This document shows positions 24,331 to 32,348 of a DNA stretch of 37,665 nucleotides, in pieces. The notes beneath the pieces were generated by a model. It made no database searches and was not told the DNA's origin. It saw nothing but the letters and a program-made list of their open reading frames with translations. The stretch spans positions 1-37,665 of the forward strand of contig JBJOER010000006.1 of the NCBI GenBank assembly GCA_046049215.1. The letters are read 5' to 3'. Within the stretch, counting starts at the first letter, position 1. Every line of letters begins with the position of its first letter. The position numbers were made by a program, and so were the translations under genes. The stretch is from JAJTFW01 sp046049215 (GTDB taxonomy: Bacteria; Bacteroidota; Bacteroidia; AKYH767-A; OLB10).

Positions 24331-24844
24331 TCTTGATGATTTTCCTTTCACCTTGATAAACGGCTTCTACAAGGTAAACCCCTTGATTCCATCCACTGAC
24401 GTCGATGGAAATGGTATTGTACTGGCCAAGTGACGGACCCGGAAAGTAATTCTGGGCCATAGGAAAAACGCCTTGAAACTGAATCAGGCCATAGGAATTG
24501 AAAATGTTGATGCTCATGAATCCCGAACTGTTCATGTAAGCCTTGATCTTGATGATATTTTCAATCGGATTGATCAGGCTTGGATTCAGGTCTATGTCGA
24601 AACTTCCACAAATTCCACTATAGTACCCACAAATGAAATAGCCGTATTTATTGATTGCAAAGCAGTCGTTCCTCAGGGTTTGTCCGTCGCAGGTGCAAAC
24701 CGGATTGTAGTCCTGGTAGCAAGTGAAGAAAATATTCTCCTGTTTGGTGGAATCCTTGCAGGGGTAGCAGAAGTTGCCCTGAGCCTTCACTTTCCCGATG
24801 CCGGAAATAAAAAGTGCTGCAAACAGTAAAAGTGGTCGGATCAT
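24305..24844 (-). CDS. Secreted Kazal-domain protein with type IX sorting-like tail
   Basis: The 179-residue product has a signal peptide (1-21, ending KVKAQ), a Kazal-like domain (about 40-80) and a C-terminal beta domain (about 88-175). The Kazal part shows YNPVCTCDGQTLRNDC (46-61) with cysteines at 42, 50, 52, 61, 72 and 79, matching the bacterial variant with a CxC pair. Kazal domains usually inhibit serine proteases by inserting a loop in the active site. The tail, with NPIENIIKIK, SINIFNSYG, and GVYLVEAVYQGERKIIKIMK, follows the type A sorting domain of the type IX system. Two extra Cys (26, 29) precede the domain. Its 3' end overlaps the AcpH-like gene by 26 bp. A TAACTTCG box lies at 24868-24875 on the minus strand. 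Confidence 0.8.
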   Translation of the reverse strand: MIRPLLLFAALFISGIGKVKAQGNFCYPCKDSTKQENIFFTCYQDYNPVCTCDGQTLRNDCFAINKYGYFICGYYSGICGSFDIDLNPSLINPIENIIKIKAYMNSSGFMSINIFNSYGLIQFQGVFPMAQNYFPGPSLGQYNTISIDVSGWNQGVYLVEAVYQGERKIIKIMKTAEQL

Positions 24845-24867
24845 GAAGGATCAGTCTGCTTCGAATA

Positions 24868-24875
24868 CGAAGTTA
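24868..24875 (-). promoter_or_regulatory. Possible variant -7 box of the Kazal-protein gene
   Basis: On the minus strand this reads TAACTTCG, one base from TAnnTTTG, 23 nt before the ATG at 24844. The same C-for-T change is seen before gcvP (20782-20789) and the aminopeptidase gene (28719-28726). No clear -33 element. Confidence 0.3.
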
Positions 24876-24938
24876 CGAATGAACTGTAGCGATTTCTTCA
24901 TTTGAACGAAAAAGGTTTTTATGGCGGCCATAACGAAG

Positions 24939-24960
24939 AACGGCCGCCGAAGCGACCGTT
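24939..24960 (-). terminator. UUCG-tetraloop hairpin after sdhB
   Basis: On the minus strand, AACGGTCGC and GCGGCCGTT form a 9-bp stem (one T-G wobble) capped by TTCG, starting 22 bp after the sdhB stop. A second small hairpin (TATGGC/GCCATA, 24920-24932) and T-rich sequence follow. It probably ends the sdhCAB transcript. Confidence 0.65.
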
Positions 24961-24982
24961 CCGAAAAGAGGTTTGGTCTTAA

Positions 24983-25741
24983 TCATTCCCCACTGAAAGC
25001 CGCTGAAGCGAATTCGCGGTTCAGTCGTGCGATGTTGCTTACGGAAATGCTCTTGGGACACTCCGCTTCGCAGGCTTCCGTGTTCGTACAGGATCCGAAA
25101 CCGGCCTCGTCGTGAGCCTTTAGCATGTTAGCCACGCGGCGCTTGGCTTCGGCACGGCCCTGTGGAAGCAGAGCGTACTGCGACACCTTGGCTGAAAGGA
25201 AGAGCATGGCCGAACTGTTGGTGCAGGCCGCCACACATGCACCGCATCCGATGCAGGCCGCGGCGTTGAAGGCCTCATCGGCATTCGCCTTGGGTACAGG
25301 GATGCTGTTTGCGTCGGGTGCTGCTCCGGTATTCACGGATACAAATCCTCCGGCTTGCTGGATCTTGTCAAACGCCCTGCGGTCAACCACCAGGTCACGG
25401 ATCACCGGAAATGCAGCCGAACGCCAGGGTTCGATGATGATGGTATCTCCGTTGGTGAAACTGCGCATGTGCAACTGGCAGGTGGTGACACCCTTCACCG
25501 GTCCGTGTGCACGGCCGTTGATGTACATGCTGCACATTCCGCATATGCCTTCACGGCAATCGTGGTCGAATGCAATCGGCTCCTTACCCGATTTGATCAG
25601 GTCTTCATTCACCACGTCCAGCATCTCCAGGAAGGACATGTCAGGACTGATGTTTTTGGCGGCATACGTATCAAAGCGTCCGCTTTCCTTCGCGTTTTTC
25701 TGACGCCATACCTTCAGGGTCAGGTTCATTGTTCCGCTCAT
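24983..25741 (-). CDS. sdhB: Succinate dehydrogenase/fumarate reductase iron-sulfur subunit
   Basis: SdhB (252 residues) carries electrons from the flavin of SdhA to the quinone site through three iron-sulfur clusters on the cytoplasmic face of the inner membrane. The [2Fe-2S] ligands are C62, C67, C70 and C88 (CREGICGMC and TTC). The second half has CIGCGACVAAC (C163, C166, C169, C173) and C218, C224, C228 for the [4Fe-4S] and [3Fe-4S] centres. It is the last gene of sdhCAB, 47 bp after sdhA. M1 or M5 could be the start. A terminator hairpin follows. Confidence 0.96.
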   Translation of the reverse strand: MSGTMNLTLKVWRQKNAKESGRFDTYAAKNISPDMSFLEMLDVVNEDLIKSGKEPIAFDHDCREGICGMCSMYINGRAHGPVKGVTTCQLHMRSFTNGDTIIIEPWRSAAFPVIRDLVVDRRAFDKIQQAGGFVSVNTGAAPDANSIPVPKANADEAFNAAACIGCGACVAACTNSSAMLFLSAKVSQYALLPQGRAEAKRRVANMLKAHDEAGFGSCTNTEACEAECPKSISVSNIARLNREFASAAFSGE

Positions 25742-25788
25742 GGCTTTTATTTCGATGTGGAAGGGAATTCCTTCCGGTGTGGTTATGC

Positions 25789-27702
25789 TTATTTGTAAGA
25801 ACGTTGGGTGAGTTTCACGTTTTCGTATTCCAATGCTTCCTTGTGCAACTCGTGGGCCTGGCCCTCGCCTTTGAATTCCCAGGCAGCGACGTAGGCGTAA
25901 TTTTCGTCATCACGCAAGGCTTCGTTCTCGGGAGTCTGGTACTCTTCGCGGAAGTGGCCTCCGCAGCTTTCGTTGCGTTGCAGGGCGTCGACCATCATAA
26001 GTTCTCCCAGTTCGATCAGGTCGGCTACGCGTCCGGCTTTCTCCAGGTTCTGATTGAGTTCGGTATCGCTTCCGGGAACCATCAGGTTGCTCCAGAAATC
26101 AGCTTTCAGTTGTTTGATTTTGTCGATGCCTTCTTTCAGACCGGCTTCGTTCCTTGCCATACCGCAGTGGTTCCACATGATGAGACCCAGTTCCCGGTGG
26201 TAGTCGTGAACGGTTTTCGATCCCTTGATGGCCAGGAGTTTTGAAATACGCTCCTTCACGGATTTTTCGGCTTCGATGAATTCCGGGGTGTCATTCGGGA
26301 TGGGTTTGCGCTCCACGCCTGCCAGATAATCACCTATCGTGTAGGGCAGTACGAAATAACCGTCGGCAAGTCCCTGCATGAGTGCGGATGCGCCCAAACG
26401 GTTTGCTCCGTGGTCGCTGAAGTTGGCCTCTCCGCAAGCATACAATCCGGGAACAGAGGTCATCAGGTTGTAATCCACCCAAAGTCCTCCCATGGTGTAG
26501 TGCACTGCCGGGTAGATCATCATCGGGGTCGTGTAGGGGTCGTCACCGGTGATCTGTTTGTACATGTCGAAAAGGTTGCCGTATTTCGATTCGACGGTCT
26601 TGGCACCCATCCGGTTGATGGCATCGCTGAAGTCGAGGTAAACGGCCAGTCCTGTTTTGCCCACACCGTAGCCTCTGTCGCACATGTCCTTGGCGGCACG
26701 CGATGCGATATCGCGGGGGACGAGGTTTCCGAATGAAGGATAGCGGCGCTCCAGGTAGTAGTCGCGCTCGTCCTCGGGAATGTCTTGCGGTTTGCGTGTA
26801 TCGCCCTTGGCCTTGGGTACCCAGATGCGTCCGTCGTTACGCAGCGACTCCGACATAAGGGTCAGCTTCGACTGGTGGTCGCCGGAAACGGGAATGCAGG
26901 TGGGGTGGATCTGTGTGAAGCAGGGGTTGCCGAAATAGGCTCCCTTCTTGTGAGCACGCCAGATGGCCGTGGTGTTGCTGCCGCGCGCGTAGGTCGTGAG
27001 GTAGAACACATTTCCGTAACCGCCAGTGGCCAGTACGACGGCATGTGCGCTGTGGCGCTCGATTTCACCGGTGACGAGGTCGCGTGCAATGATACCACGG
27101 GCCTGCCCGTCAACCACCACCAGCTCCAGCATTTCGTGGCGTGTGTTCGACTGGATCTTGCCTTCACCGATCATGCGGTTCATCGCAGAATAAGCGCCGA
27201 GAAGTAACTGCTGTCCGGTTTGTCCTTTGGCGTAGAACGTACGGGAAACCTGGGCTCCGCCGAATGAGCGATTGTCCAACAAGCCACCGTATTCCCTGGC
27301 GAACGGTACTCCCTGCGCAACGCATTGGTCGATGATGTTCACACTGACCTGGGCCAGGCGGTAAACGTTGGCTTCACGGGCACGGTAGTCGCCGCCTTTG
27401 ACGGTATCGTAGAAAAGCCGGTAGACACTGTCTCCGTCGTTACGGTAGTTCTTGGCGGCATTGATCCCTCCCTGAGCAGCAATACTGTGTGCACGGCGGG
27501 GGGAGTCCTGAAAGCAGAAGGTCTTGACGTTATAACCGAGTTCGGCGAGAGAGGCGGCCGCGGAGGCTCCTGCGAGTCCCGTTCCTACAACGATGATATC
27601 GTATTTGCGTTTGTTGGCCGGGTTGACCAGCTTGCAGTTGAACTTATGACGGTCCCACTTTTCGGCAAGGGGGCCTGCGGGTATTTTGGAGTCGAGCTTC
27701 AT
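25789..27702 (-). CDS. sdhA: Succinate dehydrogenase/fumarate reductase flavoprotein subunit
   Basis: SdhA (637 residues from MKLDSKIPAG) oxidises succinate to fumarate, or the reverse. The open frame extends 83 codons upstream inside sdhC, but the ATG at 27702 overlaps the sdhC stop as ATGA and gives the natural start. The FAD-binding GTGLAG is at 40-45, and RAHSIAAQGG contains H72, at the place of the covalent FAD histidine. The capping domain and the helical C-terminal domain with RDDENYAYVAAWEF follow. It belongs to the B-type enzymes with one membrane subunit. Confidence 0.96.
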   Translation of the reverse strand: MKLDSKIPAGPLAEKWDRHKFNCKLVNPANKRKYDIIVVGTGLAGASAAASLAELGYNVKTFCFQDSPRRAHSIAAQGGINAAKNYRNDGDSVYRLFYDTVKGGDYRAREANVYRLAQVSVNIIDQCVAQGVPFAREYGGLLDNRSFGGAQVSRTFYAKGQTGQQLLLGAYSAMNRMIGEGKIQSNTRHEMLELVVVDGQARGIIARDLVTGEIERHSAHAVVLATGGYGNVFYLTTYARGSNTTAIWRAHKKGAYFGNPCFTQIHPTCIPVSGDHQSKLTLMSESLRNDGRIWVPKAKGDTRKPQDIPEDERDYYLERRYPSFGNLVPRDIASRAAKDMCDRGYGVGKTGLAVYLDFSDAINRMGAKTVESKYGNLFDMYKQITGDDPYTTPMMIYPAVHYTMGGLWVDYNLMTSVPGLYACGEANFSDHGANRLGASALMQGLADGYFVLPYTIGDYLAGVERKPIPNDTPEFIEAEKSVKERISKLLAIKGSKTVHDYHRELGLIMWNHCGMARNEAGLKEGIDKIKQLKADFWSNLMVPGSDTELNQNLEKAGRVADLIELGELMMVDALQRNESCGGHFREEYQTPENEALRDDENYAYVAAWEFKGEGQAHELHKEALEYENVKLTQRSYK

Positions 27703-28493
27703 GACGTTTTTACCAGGTAGAAGTAAATGGGCATGGCGGCGAACAGTGCCGGTATGATCACACCGAACACCACGATTCCGGTGTTGCGTATGAGGGATTC
27801 GTATTTCTTTCTGCGAATGCCGAAAGTCTGGAATGCACTTTGGAAGCCGTGCAGCAGGTGGTAGCTCAAAGCAGCCATGCTGAGGATATAAAAAATGGAA
27901 AGCGCCGGTGATTTGAACGATTCTTCCACTACAGCGTAAAGATCCTTGCAAATGATGATCCTGTTGCCCATGTATTCGATTGTGCAGGCCTGCAGATTCT
28001 GGGCGGCTGCATCTGCGGCAGTCATACTCTCCTGGTTGATCAATTTTCCGGTGGTCGCCTCAACGATGTAGGTCTTCCAGCCGATCTCGCCGAACTTGTA
28101 CTGGTACCAGAAATTAGACATATGGGTCACAATGAAAATGAGCAGGATCGTACCGAGTATGCCCATATTGCGGGAAGCCCAGCTGGAGGAACGTGTGTCC
28201 TTGCGGCTTTCGTAGGCCACGGGCCGGGCTTTGCGGTTGCGGAAAACCAAATAGAAGCCGTTGATGGCATGTAAAAGGATGGTGGCGTATAAAAGGTAGG
28301 AAACGACCTTGATCGGAGTGAATGTCGTCATGAACACAGAATACTGGTTGAAGGCCATCCCGCCGTCGTCTTTGAAGAGCTGAAGGTTGCCCGATACGTG
28401 GACCACAAGGAAGAGGCAGAGGAACAGGCCGGTCAGAGCCATCAGCCATTTACGGCCGACCGAGGAATTCAGGTACTCGAAGAAGGAGTTCAT
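27699..28493 (-). CDS. sdhC: Succinate dehydrogenase cytochrome b subunit, with an enlarged loop
   Basis: SdhC (264 residues) is the five-helix di-heme membrane anchor of B-type succinate:quinone reductases, where menaquinone reacts. Helices are near 15-34, 62-84, 110-128, 198-217 and 234-260. Likely heme ligands are H32, H75, H124 and H212 or H215. Between helices 3 and 4 there is a hydrophilic stretch of about 55 residues (135-190) with C170 and C182. From memory, relatives have a much shorter link here. It is the first gene of sdhCAB and overlaps sdhA by 4 bp. A TAAATTTG box lies 67 nt before its ATG. Confidence 0.93.
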   Translation of the reverse strand: MNSFFEYLNSSVGRKWLMALTGLFLCLFLVVHVSGNLQLFKDDGGMAFNQYSVFMTTFTPIKVVSYLLYATILLHAINGFYLVFRNRKARPVAYESRKDTRSSSWASRNMGILGTILLIFIVTHMSNFWYQYKFGEIGWKTYIVEATTGKLINQESMTAADAAAQNLQACTIEYMGNRIIICKDLYAVVEESFKSPALSIFYILSMAALSYHLLHGFQSAFQTFGIRRKKYESLIRNTGIVVFGVIIPALFAAMPIYFYLVKTS

Positions 28494-28560
28494 GGTACAG
28501 TTTGGGATAGATCGTCATTGGACAGGAACCGGATAGTTAGTCCCATCGGCTTGCAAGCGG

Positions 28561-28568
28561 CAAATTTA
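28561..28568 (-). promoter_or_regulatory. -7 box for the sdhCAB operon
   Basis: On the minus strand this reads TAAATTTG, a full TAnnTTTG match, 67 nt before the sdhC ATG. A clear -33 TTG is missing. The interval 28494-28765 holds no gene; it separates divergent sdhC and the aminopeptidase gene and also contains the TAATTTCG box at 28719-28726 on the plus strand. Confidence 0.45.
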
Positions 28569-28765
28569 ATCGGAACAGGCATACCCGGAATGGTTCGCTT
28601 ATTTAAACAACAGGCTGTTTTTCAATTTGTTTTGTCCGGGATGGTTTCCGGGTTTGTTTTGCTTGAGATTTTTATCGGATAGATGCCGGATGGGGAATCC
28701 ACCTGATGTCCGTTTCAGTAATTTCGTAGGGGAGGGAACTCCTCCATTAACAAAGAATCACCGCT

Positions 28766-30079
28766 ATGAAATACCAACCCATCGACTCCAGCCTTTTCAT
28801 CGACAACCGTGCGAAGTTCACCGCTTCGATGAAACCCTCCTCCATTGCGTTTTTTCATTCGAATGACGAAATGCCCCGTAACGGAGATGCCAATTTTCTG
28901 TTCCGGCAGAACTCAGACATCTTCTACCTGACGGGTATCGACCAGGAGAAGACAGTTCTTGTGCTTTTTCCCGATGCGCCCTTGCCCAGATACCGTGAGA
29001 TCCTGTTCGTGCGGAAGACCAATGAGCACATCGCTGTGTGGGAGGGTCATAAATACACGAAAGAAGAGGCGCGTGCCGCTTCGGGTATCCGCACCGTCCT
29101 GTGGCTGGATGATTACAACAGTGTAGTCCCCATGCTGCTGAATCACTGTGAAAATATCTACGTGAATATCAACGAAAATGATCGATTTGTATCGGACGTG
29201 CCTTACCGTGACCTCCGGTTCGCCCGTGAACTGCAGTCCGCATATCCCGGTCATCGTTTCGATCGTTCAGGTCCCATACTGGCTCGCCTGCGTGCGGTGA
29301 AGCACGATCTCGAGATCAAGCTGATGCAGCGTGCGGTCGATATTACGGAGAAGGCGTTTCGCCGGGTGCTCCGGTTCGTGAGACCCGGCGTGATGGAATA
29401 CGAGATTGAAGCGGAGATCACCCACGAGTTCATCCGCAAGCGGGCTAACGGTCACGCATATACACCAATCATTGCCAGCGGTCCAAGCGCCTGCATACTA
29501 CACTACAACGATAATAACCGTGAGTGCAAAGCCGGTGATGTGATCCTGCTTGATTTCGGAGCCGAATACGCCAATTATGCCGCCGACCTGACCCGCTGCG
29601 TTCCGGTGTCCGGTGAGTTCACCGAGCGGCAGCGCGATGTGTATAATGCGGTCCTTCGGGTGATGAAAGCTGCGACAGCCATGCTCCGCCCCGGAAACAC
29701 CATCGAGGCGTATCATGTGGAGGTCGGCAAGGTGATGGAGGAGCAACTGATCGGATTGGGCTTGTTGTCGTTGGACGATGTGAAGAAACAAAATCCGGAG
29801 GCTCCGCTTTACAAAAAGTACTTCATGCACGGCACCTCGCATTTCTTGGGTCTCGATGTGCACGATATCGGCGACCGTTATCAGCCCATGCAGGCCGGTA
29901 TGGTGTTCACCTGCGAACCGGGCATCTATATTCCGGAGGAAGGTCTCGGTATTCGTCTCGAGAACGATATTCTCGTGACGTCGAAAGATCCGGTAGATCT
30001 GATGGCATCCATTCCCCTGGAGATTGAGGATGTGGAGGAGATCATGCGCGAGGCTGCCGCCACCAGGCAACATGCCTAA
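28766..30079 (+). CDS. pepP: Xaa-Pro aminopeptidase (aminopeptidase P family)
   Basis: The 437-residue enzyme removes an N-terminal residue that precedes proline. An N-terminal AMP_N domain (about 1-140) is followed by a pita-bread M24 domain (about 178-425). The two-metal site is complete: D263 (LLDFGAEY), D274 (AADLTR), H355 (FMHGTSHFLG), E384 (TCEPGIYI) and E399 (RLENDI); H359 lies nearby as in E. coli PepP. It is cytoplasmic by sequence, with no signal peptide. It is monocistronic, with a TAATTTCG box 39 nt upstream, and it faces the radical SAM gene with 73 bp between stops. Confidence 0.95.
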   Translation: MKYQPIDSSLFIDNRAKFTASMKPSSIAFFHSNDEMPRNGDANFLFRQNSDIFYLTGIDQEKTVLVLFPDAPLPRYREILFVRKTNEHIAVWEGHKYTKEEARAASGIRTVLWLDDYNSVVPMLLNHCENIYVNINENDRFVSDVPYRDLRFARELQSAYPGHRFDRSGPILARLRAVKHDLEIKLMQRAVDITEKAFRRVLRFVRPGVMEYEIEAEITHEFIRKRANGHAYTPIIASGPSACILHYNDNNRECKAGDVILLDFGAEYANYAADLTRCVPVSGEFTERQRDVYNAVLRVMKAATAMLRPGNTIEAYHVEVGKVMEEQLIGLGLLSLDDVKKQNPEAPLYKKYFMHGTSHFLGLDVHDIGDRYQPMQAGMVFTCEPGIYIPEEGLGIRLENDILVTSKDPVDLMASIPLEIEDVEEIMREAAATRQHA

Positions 30080-30152
30080 AGGTGTGTCTCTTCAACACAC
30101 TTCACCGGTGTTGAGTCTGCCGGATATCGTGTAGATAAGGATGTCTGATGAA

Positions 30153-31175
30153 TCAACCCCAAACCCGGGTGCCTTCCGTGCAGTTCCTGCACATCTCTAC
30201 TTCACTGCGCGATCGTAATACGGTTCGCCTGAATCCGTTATAGGCCGGACTTCTCCAGACCTCTTCAAAGTCGTGTTCCTTTAAACTGCCCATGGGGTGC
30301 TCGGCGTCTTTGTCGAAACAACAGGGTACGACCGTTCCATCCCAGGTGATGACACAACTGTGCCACAACTTCCAGCAATGGTTCAGTAATTTGTTTTTGA
30401 TCTGCCATTTGCCGTCAGCCCCCTTTCGGTACCTGCTGTATCGGTCGTGATCCGGTATTAAATCACTCCCGTTTTCATAATCATAAATCTGAGCTGTTTT
30501 GAAAGCGACCTCGTCCACTCCGGTTTCTTTCATCAATCGTTTCACTTCTTCCATCTGGTGCTCATTCGGCTTCACCACCAGGAACTGGAAAATGACATGC
30601 GGTGTTGGGGAGTTCAGCTCGCGTTTCCAGCGGACGATGTTTTTCGCTCCTTCCAGAACTTTTTCCAGTTTGCCACCGATACGGTATTGCTCGTAAACCT
30701 CCTGAGTGGTCCCGTCTATGGAAATGATCAGACGATCGAGACCGGATTCCACTGTTTTCCGAGCCTGTTCATCTGAAAGGTAATGGGCGTTGGTGGAGGT
30801 GGCGGTATAAATTCCTTTTGAAGAAGCGTAACGGACCAGTTCAGTGAACGAGGGGTGCAGATACGGTTCACCTTGGAAATAAAAGATCAGGTACCACAGT
30901 TTTTCCGATAATTCGTCAATCCATTTGCGGTAGGAATGGTCTTGAAGCATACCGATCGGTCGGGTGAATGACCTTAGTCCACTCGGGCATTCCGGACAAC
31001 GCAGGTTGCAGGACGTGGTTGGTTCGATGGAAACCGCAATGGGTTGGCCCCAATGAATCATCCGTCCGCTCATTCGGGAGAGCTGGTAGCTGGAAAACAC
31101 CGAAATTGCATTCCAGATCCGCCCGGGCGTGGCTTTAGAAAGCATATTCAGTATGTCGGCCGGTTTCCGATTCAT
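30153..31175 (-). CDS. Radical SAM/SPASM domain protein
   Basis: The 340-residue protein has the radical SAM CxxxCxxC cluster site, C56, C60 and C63, in TTSCNLRCPECPSG, followed by YFQGEPYLHP and TSTNAHYL as typical second and third strands of the barrel. The C-terminal SPASM part has further Cys in CWKLWHSCVITWDGTVVPCC and MCRNC, able to bind one or two extra iron-sulfur clusters. Such proteins modify peptides, enzymes or small molecules; no precursor peptide or partner is next to it. It is transcribed away from rfbA across 135 bp. A TACTTTTA sequence lies just upstream of the ATG, close to the -7 consensus. The substrate is unknown. Confidence 0.9.
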   Translation of the reverse strand: MNRKPADILNMLSKATPGRIWNAISVFSSYQLSRMSGRMIHWGQPIAVSIEPTTSCNLRCPECPSGLRSFTRPIGMLQDHSYRKWIDELSEKLWYLIFYFQGEPYLHPSFTELVRYASSKGIYTATSTNAHYLSDEQARKTVESGLDRLIISIDGTTQEVYEQYRIGGKLEKVLEGAKNIVRWKRELNSPTPHVIFQFLVVKPNEHQMEEVKRLMKETGVDEVAFKTAQIYDYENGSDLIPDHDRYSRYRKGADGKWQIKNKLLNHCWKLWHSCVITWDGTVVPCCFDKDAEHPMGSLKEHDFEEVWRSPAYNGFRRTVLRSRSEVEMCRNCTEGTRVWG

Positions 31176-31242
31176 TGTCGTAAAAGTAAATCAAACCAAC
31201 CATCGATTTTCATTGCCGTTTGCAGATTGAGGCTAGTCGCTT

Positions 31243-31272
31243 TTGATTAATTTTACCTACCCGATATTTCTG
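31243..31272 (+). promoter_or_regulatory. Possible promoter of rfbA
   Basis: TTG (31243-31245) and TATTTCTG (31265-31272, one mismatch to TAnnTTTG) are 19 nt apart, and the box is 38 nt before the ATG at 31311. The spacing is right; the -7 box is imperfect. Confidence 0.4.
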
Positions 31273-31310
31273 CATGGTGTTCCATGCCCGGAATTTCAAT
31301 CGAAACGACA

Positions 31311-32180
31311 ATGAGAGGGATTATTCTTGCCGGTGGATCCGGCACCCGTTTACACCCGCTGACTATTGCGGTGAGCAAACAACTTATGCCGGTGTACGAT
31401 AAGCCGATGATTTATTATCCCCTGAGCGTGCTGATGATGGCAGGGATACGGGAAATCCTGATCATCACCACGCCACATGACCAGGAGGTGTTTCAACGTC
31501 TGCTCGGCGACGGGAAATCAATCGGTTGCTCATTCAGCTATGCAGTGCAGGAAGTGCCTAACGGTCTCGCACAGGCGTTTGTGATCGGGAAATCGTTCAT
31601 CGGTAGCGATAAGGTCGCTTTGATACTTGGTGACAATATTTTTTACGGTACAGGTCTGCAGCAACTGATGCAGGACAATAGCGATCCCGATGGGGGAGTG
31701 GTTTTTGCCTACCACGTATCCGACCCCGAGCGCTATGGTGTGGTCGAATTCGACAAAAAAAACAATGCCATCAGCATCGAGGAAAAGCCGGAGCGGCCCA
31801 AATCGAACTATGCCGTTCCCGGATTGTATTTTTATGACAACGATGTCGTCCGGATTGCCGAAAGCCTGCTTCCCAGCCCTCGCGGTGAATACGAGATCAC
31901 GGATGTGAACAAGGCTTATCTTTCCTCCGGCCGACTGAAAGTAGGTATCCTCGATAAAGGAACCGCCTGGCTGGATACCGGCACCTTTGCCTCTTTGATG
32001 CAGGCTGCTCAATTTGTTCAGGTGATCGAGGAGCGGCAGGGTTTGAAAATCGGCTGCATCGAAGAGGTCGCCTACCGAATGGGTTTCATCACTTCCTCTG
32101 AGCTTCGGCGTTTGGCGGATCCACTTATAAAGAGCGGATATGGCAAATATTTGTTATCCGTTGCAGCCGAAGCCGAGTGA
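31311..32180 (+). CDS. rfbA: Glucose-1-phosphate thymidylyltransferase
   Basis: RfbA/RmlA makes dTDP-glucose from glucose-1-phosphate and dTTP, the first step toward dTDP-rhamnose and related sugars. The start MRGIILAGGSGTRLHPLT is the family start; nine residues of extra open frame upstream were dropped. The 289-residue length matches the family. Signatures are GGSGTRLHP (8-16), SKQLMPVYDKPMIYYPLS (22-39), LGDNIFYG (106-113) and EEKPERPKSNYAVPGLYFYD (157-176). It precedes an SDR sugar-nucleotide gene by 168 bp, which has its own promoter. rfbB, rfbC and rfbD are not recognisable in the window. Confidence 0.96.
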   Translation: MRGIILAGGSGTRLHPLTIAVSKQLMPVYDKPMIYYPLSVLMMAGIREILIITTPHDQEVFQRLLGDGKSIGCSFSYAVQEVPNGLAQAFVIGKSFIGSDKVALILGDNIFYGTGLQQLMQDNSDPDGGVVFAYHVSDPERYGVVEFDKKNNAISIEEKPERPKSNYAVPGLYFYDNDVVRIAESLLPSPRGEYEITDVNKAYLSSGRLKVGILDKGTAWLDTGTFASLMQAAQFVQVIEERQGLKIGCIEEVAYRMGFITSSELRRLADPLIKSGYGKYLLSVAAEAE

Positions 32181-32259
32181 TTCTACCGGTGTTTTCAATC
32201 TTGTTTTTCTTGCCACTGTAGACGGAGAAATGCAGCAATCCCCAATAGGGTTCACTTAC

Positions 32260-32290
32260 TTGTGGTTCTGAGGGATTTGGACTAATTTTG
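32260..32290 (+). promoter_or_regulatory. Promoter of the SDR sugar-nucleotide gene
   Basis: TTG (32260-32262) and TAATTTTG (32283-32290, full match to TAnnTTTG) are 20 nt apart, the textbook Bacteroidota spacing. The box is 58 nt before the ATG at 32349. This is the best-matching promoter in the window together with 6365-6395. Confidence 0.65.
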
Positions 32291-32348
32291 TTAGAATTCA
32301 CCCCGTGGTGCGGCTAGTTTGATGCTTCTGCTACGGTATCGAGAAAAG

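Noticed and set aside
27703..27951. 83-codon N-terminal extension of sdhA
   Set aside because: It lies wholly inside sdhC, and the ATGA overlap gives the natural sdhA start at 27702.
30082..30112. Terminator between the aminopeptidase and radical SAM genes
   Set aside because: GTGTGT/ACACAC and CAACAC/GTGTTG can pair, but they exclude each other, are short and have no T-run.
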